A stretch of 64,000 nt of DNA, taken from Dasypus novemcinctus. Its lineage: Eukaryota > Chordata > Mammalia > Cingulata > Dasypodidae. The stretch is taken from positions 62,574,544 to 62,638,543 of the forward strand of contig NC_080675.1 of the NCBI RefSeq assembly GCF_030445035.2, written 5' to 3'. Shown here one piece after another: positions 32,801 to 47,869 of the stretch (its first letter is position 1; every line of letters starts with the position of its first letter). A program made the position numbers and the translations under genes. The notes under the pieces were generated by a model. That model saw nothing but the letters and a program-made list of their open reading frames with translations, was not told the DNA's origin and did not search any database.

Positions 32801-33405
32801 GCTACTATTAAAAAGACAGAGAACTAAAAGTGTTGGAGAAGATGTGGAGAGATAGGAACACTTGTTCACTGTTGGTGGGAATGCAGAATGGTTCAACCAC
32901 TGTGGAGAACTGTTTGGCGGTTCATAAAGTATTTGAATGTAGACTTGCCAGGTGACCCTGCAATACCACTACTGGGTATATACCCAGAAGAACTGAGAGC
33001 AGTGACACAAACAAACATCTGCACACCAATGTTCATACTGACATTATTCATATTGTCAAAAGTTGGAAACAACCCAGGTATCCATCAACAAATGAATAGA
33101 TAAACTGTGGTCTATTCACATAATGGAATATTATGCACCTGTAAGAAGAAATGAAGTCATAAAATATATGACAACGTGGATGAACCTGGAGGGCATTATG
33201 TGAGTGAAGCGAGCCAGACACCTAAGGACAAATACTGTATGAGTGCATTACTATCACCCAAATATATTGTGTAACATATTGTATGATTAAAAAAAAATTT
33301 ATAGGTATCCAGTACATTTAATTGAGAAGTGTATGTTTTTATTCAACTGTTTTCTTTTTCTTTTCTAATTTTTTATATTTTTGATCATTAAATGTGGGAA
33401 AAAAA
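29851..33405 (+). mobile_element. Internally deleted L1 (5' UTR, ORF1, ORF2 ends)
   Basis: AAGTTCTGGA flanks at 29841-29850 and 33406-33415, with an A-run before the right copy, so this is one insertion. The 5' UTR starts GGGACCTCCAGGAAGATGGT. ORF1 relics lie at ~31015-31950 (broken by stops near 31138 and 31312; its C-terminal half, from MNDNTKHNN at 31390, is still open). ORF2 starts near 32034 (SAFTVILLNVNGLNFPIKRY) but jumps at ~32172 from the CLQETH-type segment to a LVFDKPTKSM segment near the C-terminus; about 3 kb of ORF2 is absent. It ends with the typical C-terminal and 3' text. Not capable of movement. Confidence 0.85.
31390..31950 (+). pseudogene. L1 ORF1: L1 ORF1 relic (RRM and C-terminal domains)
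   Basis: A 186-codon frame keeps VVPEGEEKEKG, RPIPRHILLGMSN, EKQTITYKE and [11 protein letters not shown], the RNA-binding half of ORF1p. The coiled-coil half upstream has stops. Remnant only. Confidence 0.85.
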
Positions 33406-33639
33406 AAGTTCTGGAAAACCACTGCAAAATTTCGAGTAGGTGATAATAACCTGTTCAGGAAAGTTTACTGTAGTGATAGAAGAGATTACATTGGAAGTGG
33501 GGTAATTCTGGAGGCAGGGACATTATTTAGGAGCATAATACAATAACATCTCATCCACACTGCAGTCAAATTAAATTTCTAAAGCAAGTTCCTACCATAG
33601 AATCCTAGACTTTTGGAACTGAAAGTTTCTGGATATTCT

Positions 33640-33780
33640 AATTCTCTCATTTTATACAACAGGAAATGGAGGCAGAAAAGGGCAAAGGGATTTTTCCCGT
33701 GACCTCATAGATAATGTTAAAACAAACATTGCTAGAACTCAAATATTAGATGCCGCACTTAATTCTTCCTCCATACCTTC
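33640..33780 (+). repeat. MIR-like relic
   Basis: TCTCATTTTATACAACAGGAAATGGAGGCAGAAAAGG and GCTAGAACTCAAATATTAGATGCC fit a diverged MIR core. The rest of 33416-34050 shows no clear feature. Confidence 0.55.
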
Positions 33781-34049
33781 ACAGATTTCTCCTTTTTGCT
33801 ATTTAATTAAATATAATTGCCTAAATCCAGGTCCTATTACATAATTGAACAACCTCCCAATGGCTGTCTCTGTGGTTTCCAGGTCCCATTTAGCACCTGG
33901 TCCCTGAATTCTCCATGTTTTCTTGGGCACCCACTCTGCATTTTAAAATATATTTAATCTAGCACATTGAGGTGTTTAAACAAGAAGAATTTTAGGTTAT
34001 CTTGTCCAAAGCATTGCTATATGATTATTTATTTAATGCCTGTCTTCAC

Positions 34050-34260
34050 CTCTAGACTACAGGATTCCTGGGAACAGGTTCTGGGTCTCTAATGTTATAT
34101 CCAAGTCCTAGTGTAGCACTTACGTATAGTAGGTACTCAATGCGTATTTGTGGAAAGAATGAATGAGTGCATGAATTTACCCACTCATATGTTCATTTAT
34201 TCATTTAATATTTATGAGAGCCTACAATGAACTAGAATAGAGCATATGTACAACTACCAT
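34050..34260 (+). repeat. L2 3' end
   Basis: TGCCTGTCTTCACCTCTAGA, GTTCTGGGTCTCTAATGTTA, AGTAGGTACTCAATGCGTATTTG, then repeated GAATGAATGAGTG: the L2 3' terminus. Confidence 0.75.
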
Positions 34261-34820
34261 GCATTCAAAATATTGCTTGTGCTGGGACAAGTAGCTAGCC
34301 ATTTCAGAATAAAAGAAGAAACTGGATTATATTTTTCCCCTTACTGCTCCTGGACAGTGAAATAAAATTTAAGACCCCATCCCCATCCCCAAACTGAAAA
34401 CTTACTGGTTTGGGCAGGGAGACTGTGGAAACAGGCCTTGCAGAAAGGTATGCTTGGAAAAATATTTTATGTATGCATGTTTTACTTTAAGGTATATATT
34501 AATATATATACACACATTTGATGGAATCATTAAAGACCTAATTCTGACCAACTGGAAAGAATTGAATGGGGAAGCTGAAGTGAGTGTATCGTAATAGCCA
34601 AACACACAAGCATGCATCTTAGACCTTGTCTATGGTAAAATAGATTTTTAAAAGTTCTCTGTAAAATTATGATTCTATTCCTAATGATTCTAAAATTTAA
34701 GGTAATTCAAGACAGATGCAGGTCTCTAGGTGACAGTAATTCTGAATATATGATCACAAGTGACTGTAAAAATAATTTGAGGAAAAAATGGGAAACATCT
34801 TGAATAATAGTGTCTTAACA

Positions 34821-35028
34821 GGTCGGTGCAACGGTGGTGGCGGAGGAGGCCATGGCAGTGGGCGGCAGGTGGGAGGTGACTGAGAAAGGTGTGGATGGGA
34901 ACGCCAGAGCCGGGCGGTTGAGGCCGCTGGGGCTGCAGACCCAGAGCCTGGAGCCGGCGGCGGCGGAGCGCGAGGCAGTGTTACGTCCTAACCTGAAAAA
35001 GTCTTCCATGAAAACCTTCACCTTCTAA
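34821..35028 (+). other. Isolated CpG-rich segment with a short open frame, origin unknown
   Basis: About 200 bp of GC-rich, CpG-containing DNA (GGTGGTGGCGGAGGAGG ... GGCGGCGGCGGAGCGCGAGG) sit abruptly in A/T-rich DNA. An ATG at 34852 opens 58 codons (MAVGGRWEVTEKG ... SMKTFTF). The left edge TGTCTTAACAG resembles a splice acceptor. I do not recognise the protein. It could be a retroposed 5' fragment of a housekeeping mRNA or a first exon of something unannotated. Confidence 0.35.
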
Positions 35029-35059
35029 AAATAATGCCATCTGTTTTCCTAAAAGACTG

Positions 35060-35200
35060 AAATGTGGGCTATCATTTTGAGGGATACTGAAGCGGAGAGA
35101 AGGTAATGTAATTTGCCCAAGATCTGTCAGCTACTGAGTGATGGAGCCAAGTTTCACACCTAAGCTTTTAGGTACTGGAGCGCACAGTCTTTCACCACCT
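35060..35200 (+). repeat. MIR
   Basis: TGAAGCGGAGAGAAGGTAAT, TTGCCCAAGATCTGTCAGC and GAGTGATGGAGCCAAG are MIR core words. Confidence 0.7.
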
Positions 35201-35411
35201 TGCTGTTCTGCGTACGCAAGTAAGGCTGGCACATCTGACTCAGGACCTTTGTGACATTGTCAATGTGATGCGTCCAAACTATAATAGGTTAAGAGGAGGA
35301 AGGAATCAGTAAAGATTAGAACCATCAGGGAAGGAAGACGGCTGTTGTTTACCGGTGCCCACAGTGTGTAAGGCTAACATGTGTTAGCTTCTTTAAACTT
35401 AGTGGCCCCAG

Positions 35412-37800
<2,389 letters not shown>

Positions 37801-38059
37801 AAACTTAGTGACCCCAGGATATACATTTTATTATTATTGTTCCTTTTTTGCTGCTGCTGTTGTTAGCAGAGGCTCAGAGAGTTTAATAAGTGTTTTACCA
37901 AAGTTCACGTTGCTAGTAATTGTATTGATTGGATTTAATACAAGCTTTTTATTATGAAAAACTTCAAACATACACAAAAGGAGAGGAGTAATGTACTTCC
38001 CATCATCTCTTAGTTTCAGCAAGTATCAACATTTTGCCTATTTGTTTAAACTAGTCCTC

Positions 38060-38330
38060 TGTTTTTTAAACAGCTTTATATAATTGATATACAATAAAAC
38101 ACACATATTTAAAGAGTACAGTTTTATTAGATTTGAAATGTAGACACCCTTGAAATCATCAGGGCAATCAAGATAATGAACATATCCATCACCCCTAAAA
38201 GTTTCCTTGTTCCTTTGTAATCCTTTCCTCCTGCCTCTCCCTGCCCCACACCAAAAGTTAACTACTGATCTTCCACTATAGACTAGTTCGCATTTTCTAG
38301 AATTTTATATAAATGGAATCTTATAGTGTA
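38060..38330 (-). repeat. Old L1 3' end
   Basis: Reversed L1 text (ATAATTGATATACAATAAAAC, AAGATAATGAACATATCCAT, ATATAAATGGAATCTTATAG). An LTR-start-like word follows at 38331-38440 (GCAGTCTGATATTATTGATG). Confidence 0.6.
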
Positions 38331-38639
38331 GCAGTCTGATATTATTGATGAATTCCCAAAAGAAATACTGGGTTATGTTTGTAAACTGATCATTTCCTCT
38401 GGGCATTTTAGTGCAGATTAGACCAGTATGTGTAAATTTAAAAAATAAGATCTATACTCTGTACTGTTAGAATGTTTTATAAGTGTATTGCTTTTAGTTT
38501 TTCAAAAAGAAAATAACAGTTGGGGTTATCTGGGCAAGGAGATTTTTTTTTTAATTTAAAAACTTATTATTGTATATCAATATTACAGGTTACTCAGTTA
38601 ACACAAGATAATAACTACAATAATAAATCTGTTTTAGTA

Positions 38640-38930
38640 AGTGGTTACACTCCTTTTTTTTTTTGTTCAATCCTCAGTCTTGAAGGATTTGGGACAATAT
38701 CCACTCTGATTGCTTCAGGCTGAGAAGGGATGTAGATATTATGGGCCCAGGAATGGAATTGTTTTGCTTGCAGTTGATGATACTCTTTGCTTTTGGGTTC
38801 GGGCTGGTCCATTATCATTGTTTGGTTCATTGTCCAGGGCAAGCTTGAGGAAGTGGAGAGTAGGAATTGGCCGCATATCTGTTGGGCTTCAGGGCTCAAC
38901 CAGCATGGAGATTTGTTGCAGTTTTTCTTC
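38640..38930 (-). mobile_element. L1 3'-UTR fragment
   Basis: On the minus strand this resembles the lineage L1 3' UTR (GCCCTGAAGCCCAACAGATA, GGACAATGAACCAAACAATG, CAACTGCAAGCAAAACAAT), as at 54425-54690, with a T-run (A-tail complement) at 38654-38666. The remaining flanks (38440-38640, 38930-39378) show nothing definite. Confidence 0.5.
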
Positions 38931-39378
38931 TTTGAGCTTCATTGTATTTTTAAAAAAAGAAACAAAGAAGGAAAGAAAGAAAAAGAAAGCAAAGAGGACC
39001 CAAACCCAATACATATATTAGGGGGAAAACGTGTTTTAAAAAAAGGAGAAATGTTTAAAAGTCAAGAGTCAGAGTACTAAGAACACGTAAGAAGAATACA
39101 GAATTAAGCTAAAAGCTCTTTATAAACCCTGGGTTGGTATTAATAAAAATGGACTATTAAAAGCTGTGTTCTCAGCTTCTTTATTGAAAAAGAAATTGTT
39201 AATGCCATTAGTTGGTGTAGATGGTACCACATTACCTTAAAACTGAAAGGATATATGACTTTTCAATTGCAGTTTGCAATACCTCTAGCAGGAATAAATT
39301 TTAGACCTGAATAAACATTAGGAACTACTTGAATCTCAAGTAACTACCTGCTTTTTGTCTTTTTTTTCCCCCAATAAG

Positions 39379-39515
39379 TTTGAGTTCACTTCTGTAGGTC
39401 CAAAGGTACACCACAAAGTATTGACAATATTTATGGAATCGATTGCAGAATCATGGCAATTGCTAAAAATTATGGAGAAGGTCAATCAGGAGAGGCCTAA
39501 GAAGGCTATAGATGG
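39379..39515 (+). other. Exon-like segment, gene unknown
   Basis: A 137-nt stretch is open in one frame (TTT GAG TTC ..; FEFTSVGPKVHHKVLTIF .. ESWQLLKIMEKVNQ .. AIDG). It follows a strong pyrimidine tract ending in AATAAG and precedes a near-perfect donor, GG|GTAAGTG. Stops close the other two plus frames early. I recognise neither the protein nor a repeat here. It could be an internal exon of an unannotated gene, an alternative upstream exon spliced to RPS29, or chance. Confidence 0.35.
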
Positions 39516-40638
39516 GTAAGTGTTAGATTATTTTTGTAGAGGCACAGTGGATTTGGAAACTACTCTTCCGTGACTGATATGAATTCCAGGAACACTGTAG
39601 AAACTTGACATTGGACTCAACAAAATCAGGCTATAATATAAAATACCTTTTCAGTCTTACCTATCACTAAGCCTTTTGTGCATCCTCCATTCCAGTTATG
39701 CAAGGTTATTCTTTGGCTTAAGCTCTTTTCCATTAAGTGCCACTTTGTAGAAATCCCATTCTTCAAGGCCCAATTATCTAAGTCCCTAAAAATCTCTCAT
39801 TGTTTTTGTATTTTCTGAGTATATCCATTACTGAATATAGAATATCCTGCTTACTTAGTTGTATGCATGCCATTGAGTCAAGAAAGTTGGAAGAAAGGAA
39901 AGTCTCTTTGATATAATCCTGTTTTCCTCACTAGATTTGCAAATTCCAAGGCAAGGATGAGGTCTAACCTTTAACTCTACCTCCTCCATATTCTCTTGAT
40001 TGTCCTCCTTTCTGCCTAACATAACACAGTGCCTAATTTAAGGATTAGTGTGTCTTGTAAATGACGTGCTTCTAGTTAAGTACTGTATTTCAGTTCTAAA
40101 TGAGTTCATGTATAAAAGTTTCTTGGATTATTGTACACTGTAACATTTTACAGATCCAGTTAAAGCTTTGATATCATAATCTATGTTTAATCTAGCCATG
40201 TAAAATATAGTTTTAGGTTTGTTTAGAGACATTATAAATGGCCGTGTAGAACTCAGGTATCTCTCAGCAGAGTTATCAGATGGCATTTGCAATTACTGCT
40301 TTTTCAAGACATTATCTGGTCAAAGAAACACATTTATTTGTTTCTTTCAATTTAGTTTAAATATAGACCACTCTAAGGGTCAAAGACTCGCATCATTTTC
40401 CTGGAATGTAGTAAGTGTAGTTTTTTGGGGGAATGTGGACATTCAAAAAATAACGTTTCTGTTTAAAAAAAATAGAAACTCCTACTGTTGAGTCCCAATT
40501 ATTACAGCTGATTTTAAGTTGTTTTTTAAATTTATCCCAGTAGGTGTCAGTGCCGAGTTGAGGCAAAAGCAAATTTTCAAATGTAAAATTCGGAATAGAA
40601 TAATATAAAATAGTTCTTAAAAAGTTCATTTAGGGTAC
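39516..40638. other. No feature seen
   Basis: A/T-rich unique-looking sequence between the exon-like segment and the 7SL gene. No repeat with a clear signature and no coding exon. Confidence 0.4.
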
Positions 40639-40640
40639 AA

Positions 40641-40940
40641 AAGAGACGGGGTCTCGCTATGTTGCCCAGGCTGGAGTACAGTGGCTATTCACAGGCGCGA
40701 TCCCACTACTGATCAGCACGGGAGTTTTGACCTGCTCCGTTTCCGACCTGGGCCGGTTCACCCCTCCTTAGGCAACCTGGTGGTCCCCCGCTCCCGGGAG
40801 GTCACCATATTGATGCCGAACTTAGTGCGGACACCCGATCGGCATAGCGCACTGCAGCCCAGAACTCCTGGGCTCAAGCGATCCCTCTGCCTCAGCCTCC
40901 CGAGTAGCTGGGACTACAGGCGCGCGCCACCGCGCCCGGC
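40641..40940 (-). ncRNA. RN7SL: 7SL RNA (signal recognition particle RNA)
   Basis: 7SL is the ~300-nt scaffold of the signal recognition particle, which binds signal peptides on ribosomes and docks them at the ER. On the minus strand the RNA starts GCCGGGCGCGGTGGCGCG (40940) and ends ...GACCCCGTCTC followed by TTTT (40642-40639), the Pol III stop. The Alu domain ends (CCTGTAGTCCCAGCTACTCG; AGCCTGGGCAACATAGCG) and the central S domain (GTTCGGCATCAATATGGTGA, GGGGACCACCAGGTTGCC) are all present, with only a few differences from human 7SL as I recall it. Retropseudogenes usually lack the upstream promoter; this copy has a CRE at the expected distance and lies next to RPS29, as in human, so I take it to be the functional gene. 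Confidence 0.96.
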
Positions 40941-40981
40941 GCCCGAGGACCGCGCGAGGTGATACTAGAATGTGAGATAGA

Positions 40982-40989
40982 TGACGTCA
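40982..40989. promoter_or_regulatory. CRE/ATF site (TGACGTCA) upstream of 7SL
   Basis: A perfect palindromic TGACGTCA at -42 to -49 relative to the 7SL start. Human 7SL transcription needs an ATF/CREB-type site near -50 in addition to its internal Pol III promoter. The site lies between the two divergent starts and could also act on RPS29. Confidence 0.75.
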
Positions 40990-41094
40990 TCAGTCTTACG
41001 CAGCTGGAACATCGCCAAGATACAGCTCTATTCACCCCCGAAGCAGCGTTGCCACACGGCGCACGCGTCACTGCCAGCGCTGCATCTTGGGTAA

Positions 41095-42516
<1,422 letters not shown>

Positions 42517-42580
42517 TCTTCCTTGAATGGACTGTCCAGGACATCTTCCTGACTAAACTATGCTAGTTCTTTGTATATAA

Positions 42581-42586
42581 AATAAA
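42581..42586 (+). terminator. RPS29: RPS29 polyadenylation signal AATAAA
   Basis: AATAAA in TATATAAAATAAAACTA, in the same context as the end of human RPS29 mRNA (TTTGTATATAAAATAAA). Confidence 0.9.
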
Positions 42587-42609
42587 ACTAAAAAAACTGA
42601 AATTTTGAC

Positions 42610-43300
42610 TGTTTTAATGTAAATGGAATAGATTGGTTATAGAAGTCTCATTGTTTCAAACTAGTTTTTATTTAGAAAAGGGTACCTTAACTAAACATGT
42701 ATATTTGCTGAGAACAGCATTAATATTGGAGCAGTGGAGTTGAATTGAGTTTAGGTTGCAGGAAGAACAAGAAATTAAGATCTTGAGAACATTTTTTTTG
42801 AGGGGCCCAGTAAAAGCTGCAGTATACATATATAGGTGGTGGCTTAACATATTGACAGTGCAGGTGACTAACAAGCTAGGAATAAAAATAGTCTAGGCTC
42901 TTGAACCTGCAACATTGTCATCACCTGAGATCCTATTAGCAATGAAGTTTTGGACTCCACCTTGCACCTGTGAATCAGTATATTATTAACCAAGTGTCCC
43001 CAGGAGATTATTAGGAACATCCAAGTTTGAGAAGCAGTTTTACAGGGAAGAGATATATTGTCATGAAGAGTACTCTTTCAGTATGACTTCCTGCCGTGCC
43101 ACACATGGGTTCTGTAGTGAGCAAAAAGTTGCTCTGGGTATATACAGTGATAGGGCATCAGTACATGACTTGCTAAGAAGAAAAAGCAGAGAAGGGTATA
43201 TGTGCTAGATCGGAGAAAAGACATTTCTATATCTTGGTTAAGAAATAGGTCAGAGAATACGGGCAAGAGATTTCTGCAGCCTTCTAGGAACAGCAAAAAT
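42610..43300. other. No gene seen downstream of RPS29
   Basis: A short stretch near 42890-43035 (ACCTGCAACATTGTCATCAC..GTCCCCAGGAGATTATTAGG) looks like a MER/MIR-type relic but is not assignable. Confidence 0.35.
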
Positions 43301-43310
43301 GTTGGAGCAG

Positions 43311-43738
43311 GGAAGCGGACTTGGCCCAGTGGTTAGGGTGTCTGTCTACCACATGGGAGGTCCGTGGTTCAACCCCCGGGCCTCCTTGACCCGTGTGGAG
43401 CTGGCACATGCGCAGTGCTGATGTGTGCAAGGAGCGCCCTCCCATGCAGGGGTGTCCCCCGTGTAGGGGAGCCCCTTGCGCAAGGAGTGCGCCCAGTAAG
43501 GAGAGCCACCCAGCGCGAAAGAAAGTTCAGCCTGCCCAGGAATGGCGCCACACACACACGGAGAACTGCTGCCGCAAGATGATGCCAACTAAAAGAGACA
43601 GATTCCGGTGCCGCTGACAACAGCAGCAGACAAAAAAACACCAAAAAACACAAGCAGCAAATGGACAGAGAACAGACAACTGAGGGGGGGTGGGGAAGGG
43701 GAGAGAAATAAATAAAAATAAATCTTAAAAAAAAAAAA
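43311..43738 (+). mobile_element. DAS-III SINE
   Basis: Full-length plus-strand copy with TTGGAGCAGGG at 43302-43312 and 43739-43749. Head GGGAAGCGGACTTGGCCCAG, tail AATAAATCTT(A)n. Confidence 0.94.
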
Positions 43739-43899
43739 TTGGAGCAGGGTGATTAAGAAGCAGGAAATTAGCCAGGGAATGTATTATTAGAGCCATATAG
43801 GTTATACTTAGATTTTATTGGATTTTTAAATTTTGTATTTTTCTTTCATTAGATTTTATTTTGAAATAAACTGAATAGAGGAGTGCTATACTAGGTTTT

Positions 43900-44330
43900 T
43901 AAAAGATCATGGCTATTGTGAGTAAGGTGGAAGCATGCAAGACTGAATAGACAAGTAATCTTGGCATGAATAGGATTGGTGGGAATATTTGAGGTAGTCA
44001 GAGATAGTGACTTCTCAAGCAGAATATGGACAGATAAAGAATAAGAGGAGGTAAGAATGGCTCCAAGGGTTTGGGCCAGAGCAACTATAAGGATAGAGTT
44101 GCTTTATTTATCGAGATAAGAAATACCATGAAAAACAGATTTGGGAATATCAGTTTTAGGCATGTTTGAGATGCCTGGTAGGCATTTCAAGTATCTGGAG
44201 TATTTCCAGATAATTCATCTGGAGTAGAAGGGAAGTTGGATTGGAGATATAACTTTGGTTGTCCTCAGGATATGGGTAGCATTTGGTATTTTGGGGTCTC
44301 ATGACTGAATGAAATACAGACCCTAGAGTA
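43900..44330 (-). repeat. L2 relic
   Basis: L2-body words in reverse (ATGGCTCCAAGGGTTTGGGCC, TTGAGATGCCTGGTAGGCAT, TTGGATTGGAGATATAACTT). Ancient. No other feature in 43750-44870. Confidence 0.6.
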
Positions 44331-44869
44331 TAGACAGTGTAATGTAAATACAGGACTGTTCCCTGGGTTATTCCAGGATTCAGAGGGATATGAGGCTTCA
44401 GTGAGGAAGAGAACCAAGAAAGTGGTATACCAGAAGCTAAGAGGTATGTTAAGCAAGGAGTGCTCACACTATGTTGGGTGCTTTTGATAAGACAGAATTG
44501 ATCACTACCAAGTCATTGTATGGGCTGGGAAAACTGGAATGGAAAAAGTGTTAACTTACTGGCTAAATTATCTTCATGTATTTTTTCAAAAACAAATGAC
44601 AACACTGCTAGTGTACCTCCTAGCATCTTACAAGGAGTCCATGGACATTAAAGAACCTGAAGCTTAAACTTCATAAATTTCATGTTAAATTCATCTCTGC
44701 TTCTAACCCCAGGTCCCCTGGCATATGTGATAATAAGTTGCATTTGCTGCCAGGGTAGAACTATTTTCAGGGAGAAGATAGGTTTGAGTCAGATTAAGTG
44801 CAAAGAAGACTGGTAAAAGAGGTTGAGGATGCAGGAAACAATACCTTTTTTTAAAAAAATATCAGTTTT

Positions 44870-46190
44870 ATTGGTATATAATAAAGCATACAGTTCATCC
44901 AAAGTGTACAATCATCTCTTCAGTCATTATTAAAGCATTTTCATTTATTTCAAAAATAAACAAAATTCTTGAATTTATCTCTCTGCTTTCCCTGCTGTAC
45001 ATAGCTTCTATTTCTGGCTATTCTTGCACAATTATTCATCAGTTTTATCGAGATATATTAATATACCATACATCTATCCAAATTGTATAATCAATGGCTA
45101 TTAGTATAATCATAATGTTGTGCATTCATCACCACAGAAAATTTTAGAGCAATTTCATTACTCCAAAAAGGAAAACTTGGGAGCCGGAGAAGAAAATGAG
45201 TGTGTTGGAGTGTGCATGCGCCAAAACTCACCATCACCCCCTCCTGGGTCTGGGGAGGAACAGGTGTTTAGTGTGTTTTGCTCATGACTGCAGTGTGTGT
45301 GTATTTTTTTTCCCTTTGTTTTCTAAACTTACACTAAAAGGACTCATTAAATCATGTTCCAATGGCTCTGGATTGTATTTCTTTTGTTTACGCTGTGCTC
45401 TTGGTTTCTTTAGTATTTATATAACAATAGTATTGCACTGTAATCTATCATATAGTGCTAAATGCATGGAAAATTTTTGATCCGCTCTTAAATGTATGCC
45501 ATTTGCAGTCACAAAGTTGCATTTAGAGACTATAGGCAATAAAACTAACAATAAACCTTATTTAACACAAACCCTATTCATATTTTCTGTTCATTTGATT
45601 TTGGAAAACGTCCAGGATATCCAGTATTTTCAGAGGTTTCATTATAGCTTTAAAAAATTCTGATATTTAATTTATAAATTTCAAACAATAAAGGTTTTGG
45701 AAAACTAAAAAAAAAAAACCATATCACTTAGAAGCCTTTCCACAGCCCAACATACCACTAATCTAGTTTTATCTTTCTAAGTCGATTTATATTTACATTT
45801 TATATAAATGGACTCATGCAATATGTAGTATTTTGTGTCTAGTTTCTTTCACTTAGCATGTTTTTATGTTTGATATTAATATCTTTCAGTTTCAAAGAAA
45901 GATGGTCTTGTATATGCAATTTTACCCATACTCATATTTCACATGTGGTTTTGCTATACATTTTTTAGCTTTCCTTTTAGTAATATATGTGACCTTAGAC
46001 TTCCCTTTAAACCACCTCATACATAATAGTACTGCTAGTTACTAACATGTTGGGCTTTTACCTTTTCTTTTCATTTCCAAAGATTAACACATTCTTTTTA
46101 TCAATTCTGCACAAGTTAACCCTCAGCTTTCCATTCTCTAACCTCATTCTATTTTCTCGTGACCCATATTCAGTTATTCACTCCAGGAGA
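44870..46190 (-). repeat. Old L1-type relics
   Basis: Several reversed L1 pieces: 44870-45180 (TATTGGTATATAATAAAGCA; TTGTGCATTCATCACCAC) and 45720-46000 (TATATAAATGGACTCATGCA; TTTCACTTAGCATGTTTTTA). Boundaries unclear. 45190-45710 shows nothing recognisable. Confidence 0.5.
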
Positions 46191-46202
46191 TTACACAAAA
46201 TT

Positions 46203-46618
46203 TTATTTTTAAATTTTTAAAAATTTTTAAATTTTTAAAAAATTTCTCTCCCTCCGCCCTCGTTGTCTGTTTTCTGTGTCTGTTTGCTGCATCTTCTTTG
46301 TCTGCTTCTGTTGTTGTCAGTGGCACAGGAATCTGTGTTTCTTTTTTTGTTGCATCATCTTGTGTCAGCTCTCCGTGTGTGCGGCACCATTCCTGGGCAC
46401 GCTGCACTTTCTTTCGTGCTAGGCAGCTCTCCTTACAGGGTGCACTCCTTGCGTGTGGGGCTCCCCTATGCGGGGGACACCCCTGCATGGCACGGCACTC
46501 CTTGCGCACGTCACAACTGTGCATGGGCCAGCTCCACACGGGTCAAGGAGGCCCAGGGTTTGAACCATAGGCCTCCCATGTGGTGGATGGACCCTAACCA
46601 CTGGGCCAAGTCTGCCGC
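46203..46618 (-). mobile_element. DAS-III SINE
   Basis: Minus-strand copy, flanked by TACACAAAAT at 46193 and 46620. It lies in the 3' end of the antisense L1. Confidence 0.92.
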
Positions 46619-47692
46619 CTACACAAAATATTTTGTTCATAGTAGCACGATCATACAGTATTTGTCCTTTTGTGTCTGGCTTCACTCAACCTAATGTCTT
46701 CCAGATTCATCCATGTTGTCATTGTCATATGCACTATGACTTCATTTCTTCTTGCAGCTGCATAATATTCCATTGAGTGAATACACCTTAGTTTATCTAT
46801 TCATCAGTTAATGGACACATGGGTTGTTCCATCTTTTGGCAATCGTGAATAACGCCACTATGAACATCAGTGTGCAGATGTCCGTATCACTGCTCTCAGT
46901 TCTGGGTATTTACCCAGTAGTGGTGTTGCAGGTCATGTGGCAAGTCTATATTCAACTTCTTCAGGAACTGCCAAACAGTCCTCCACAGTGGCTGTGTCAT
47001 TCTACATTCCCAACAACAGTGAGCAAGTGTTTCTATCTCTCCACATACTCTCCAACACTTGTAATTCTCTGTCTTTTTAAAAGTGGTCATTCTAATAGGT
47101 GTGAAATAATATCTCACTGTAGTTTTGATTTGCAGTTCTCTAATCATTAGTGATGTTGACCACTTTTTCTTGTGTTTTTGGCCATTTGTATTTCTTCTTT
47201 GGACAAATCTTTTGCCCATCTTTTAATCAGGTCACTTGTCTTTTTATTGTTGAATTGTAGCATCTTCCTATGTATCCTAGATACTAAACCCTTATTGGAT
47301 ATGTGATTTCCAAATATTTTCTCCCATTGAATCTTTTCACCCTTTTGACAAAGTCCTGTGAGGTGCGAAAGTGTTTAATTTTGAGGAGGTCCAATTTATC
47401 TATTTTTTTCTTTGGTTGTGCCTGTTTTGAGTGTAAGGTCCAAGGTTCCACCACCTACCACAAGTTCTTTAAGATGTTTCCCTGCCTTTTCTTCTTTTAG
47501 TTTTATGGTCCTGGCTTTTATATTTAGGTCTTTCATCCATTTTGAGTTGATTCTTGTATATGGACTGAGATAGGGGTCCTCTTTCATTCTTTTGGTCAAG
47601 GATATCCAGTTCTCCCAGCACCATTTGTTGAAGAGACCATTTTTTTTCCCCACTAACATGGACTTGTTAGGTTTGTTAAAAGGCATTTGGGG

Positions 47693-47868
47693 GAGTGGAT
47701 GTGGCTCAAGCGGTTGTGTGCCTGTTTCACACACGAGAGTAATCAACAAGTAATCAAACAAAAAGGGCAACTTGGAGGAGCTGATGTGGCTCAGTGGTTG
47801 AGTGCCAGCTTCCACATTCAAGGTCCCAGGCTCAATCCCTGTCCCCAGTACCTCAAAAAAAGCATAAC
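47693..47868 (+). mobile_element. Two tRNA-head SINE pieces
   Basis: GGGGGAGTGGATGTGGCTCA (47693) and GGAGGAGCTGATGTGGCTCA (47776), the second with a B-box-like GGCTCAATCCCTG and an A-rich tail (CTCAAAAAAAGC). Confidence 0.65.
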
Positions 47869-47869
47869 C

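Noticed and set aside
40641..40940. 7SL retropseudogene
   Set aside because: Both ends complete, TTTT stop, upstream CRE at the expected distance, no A-tail or duplication, and conserved position next to RPS29.
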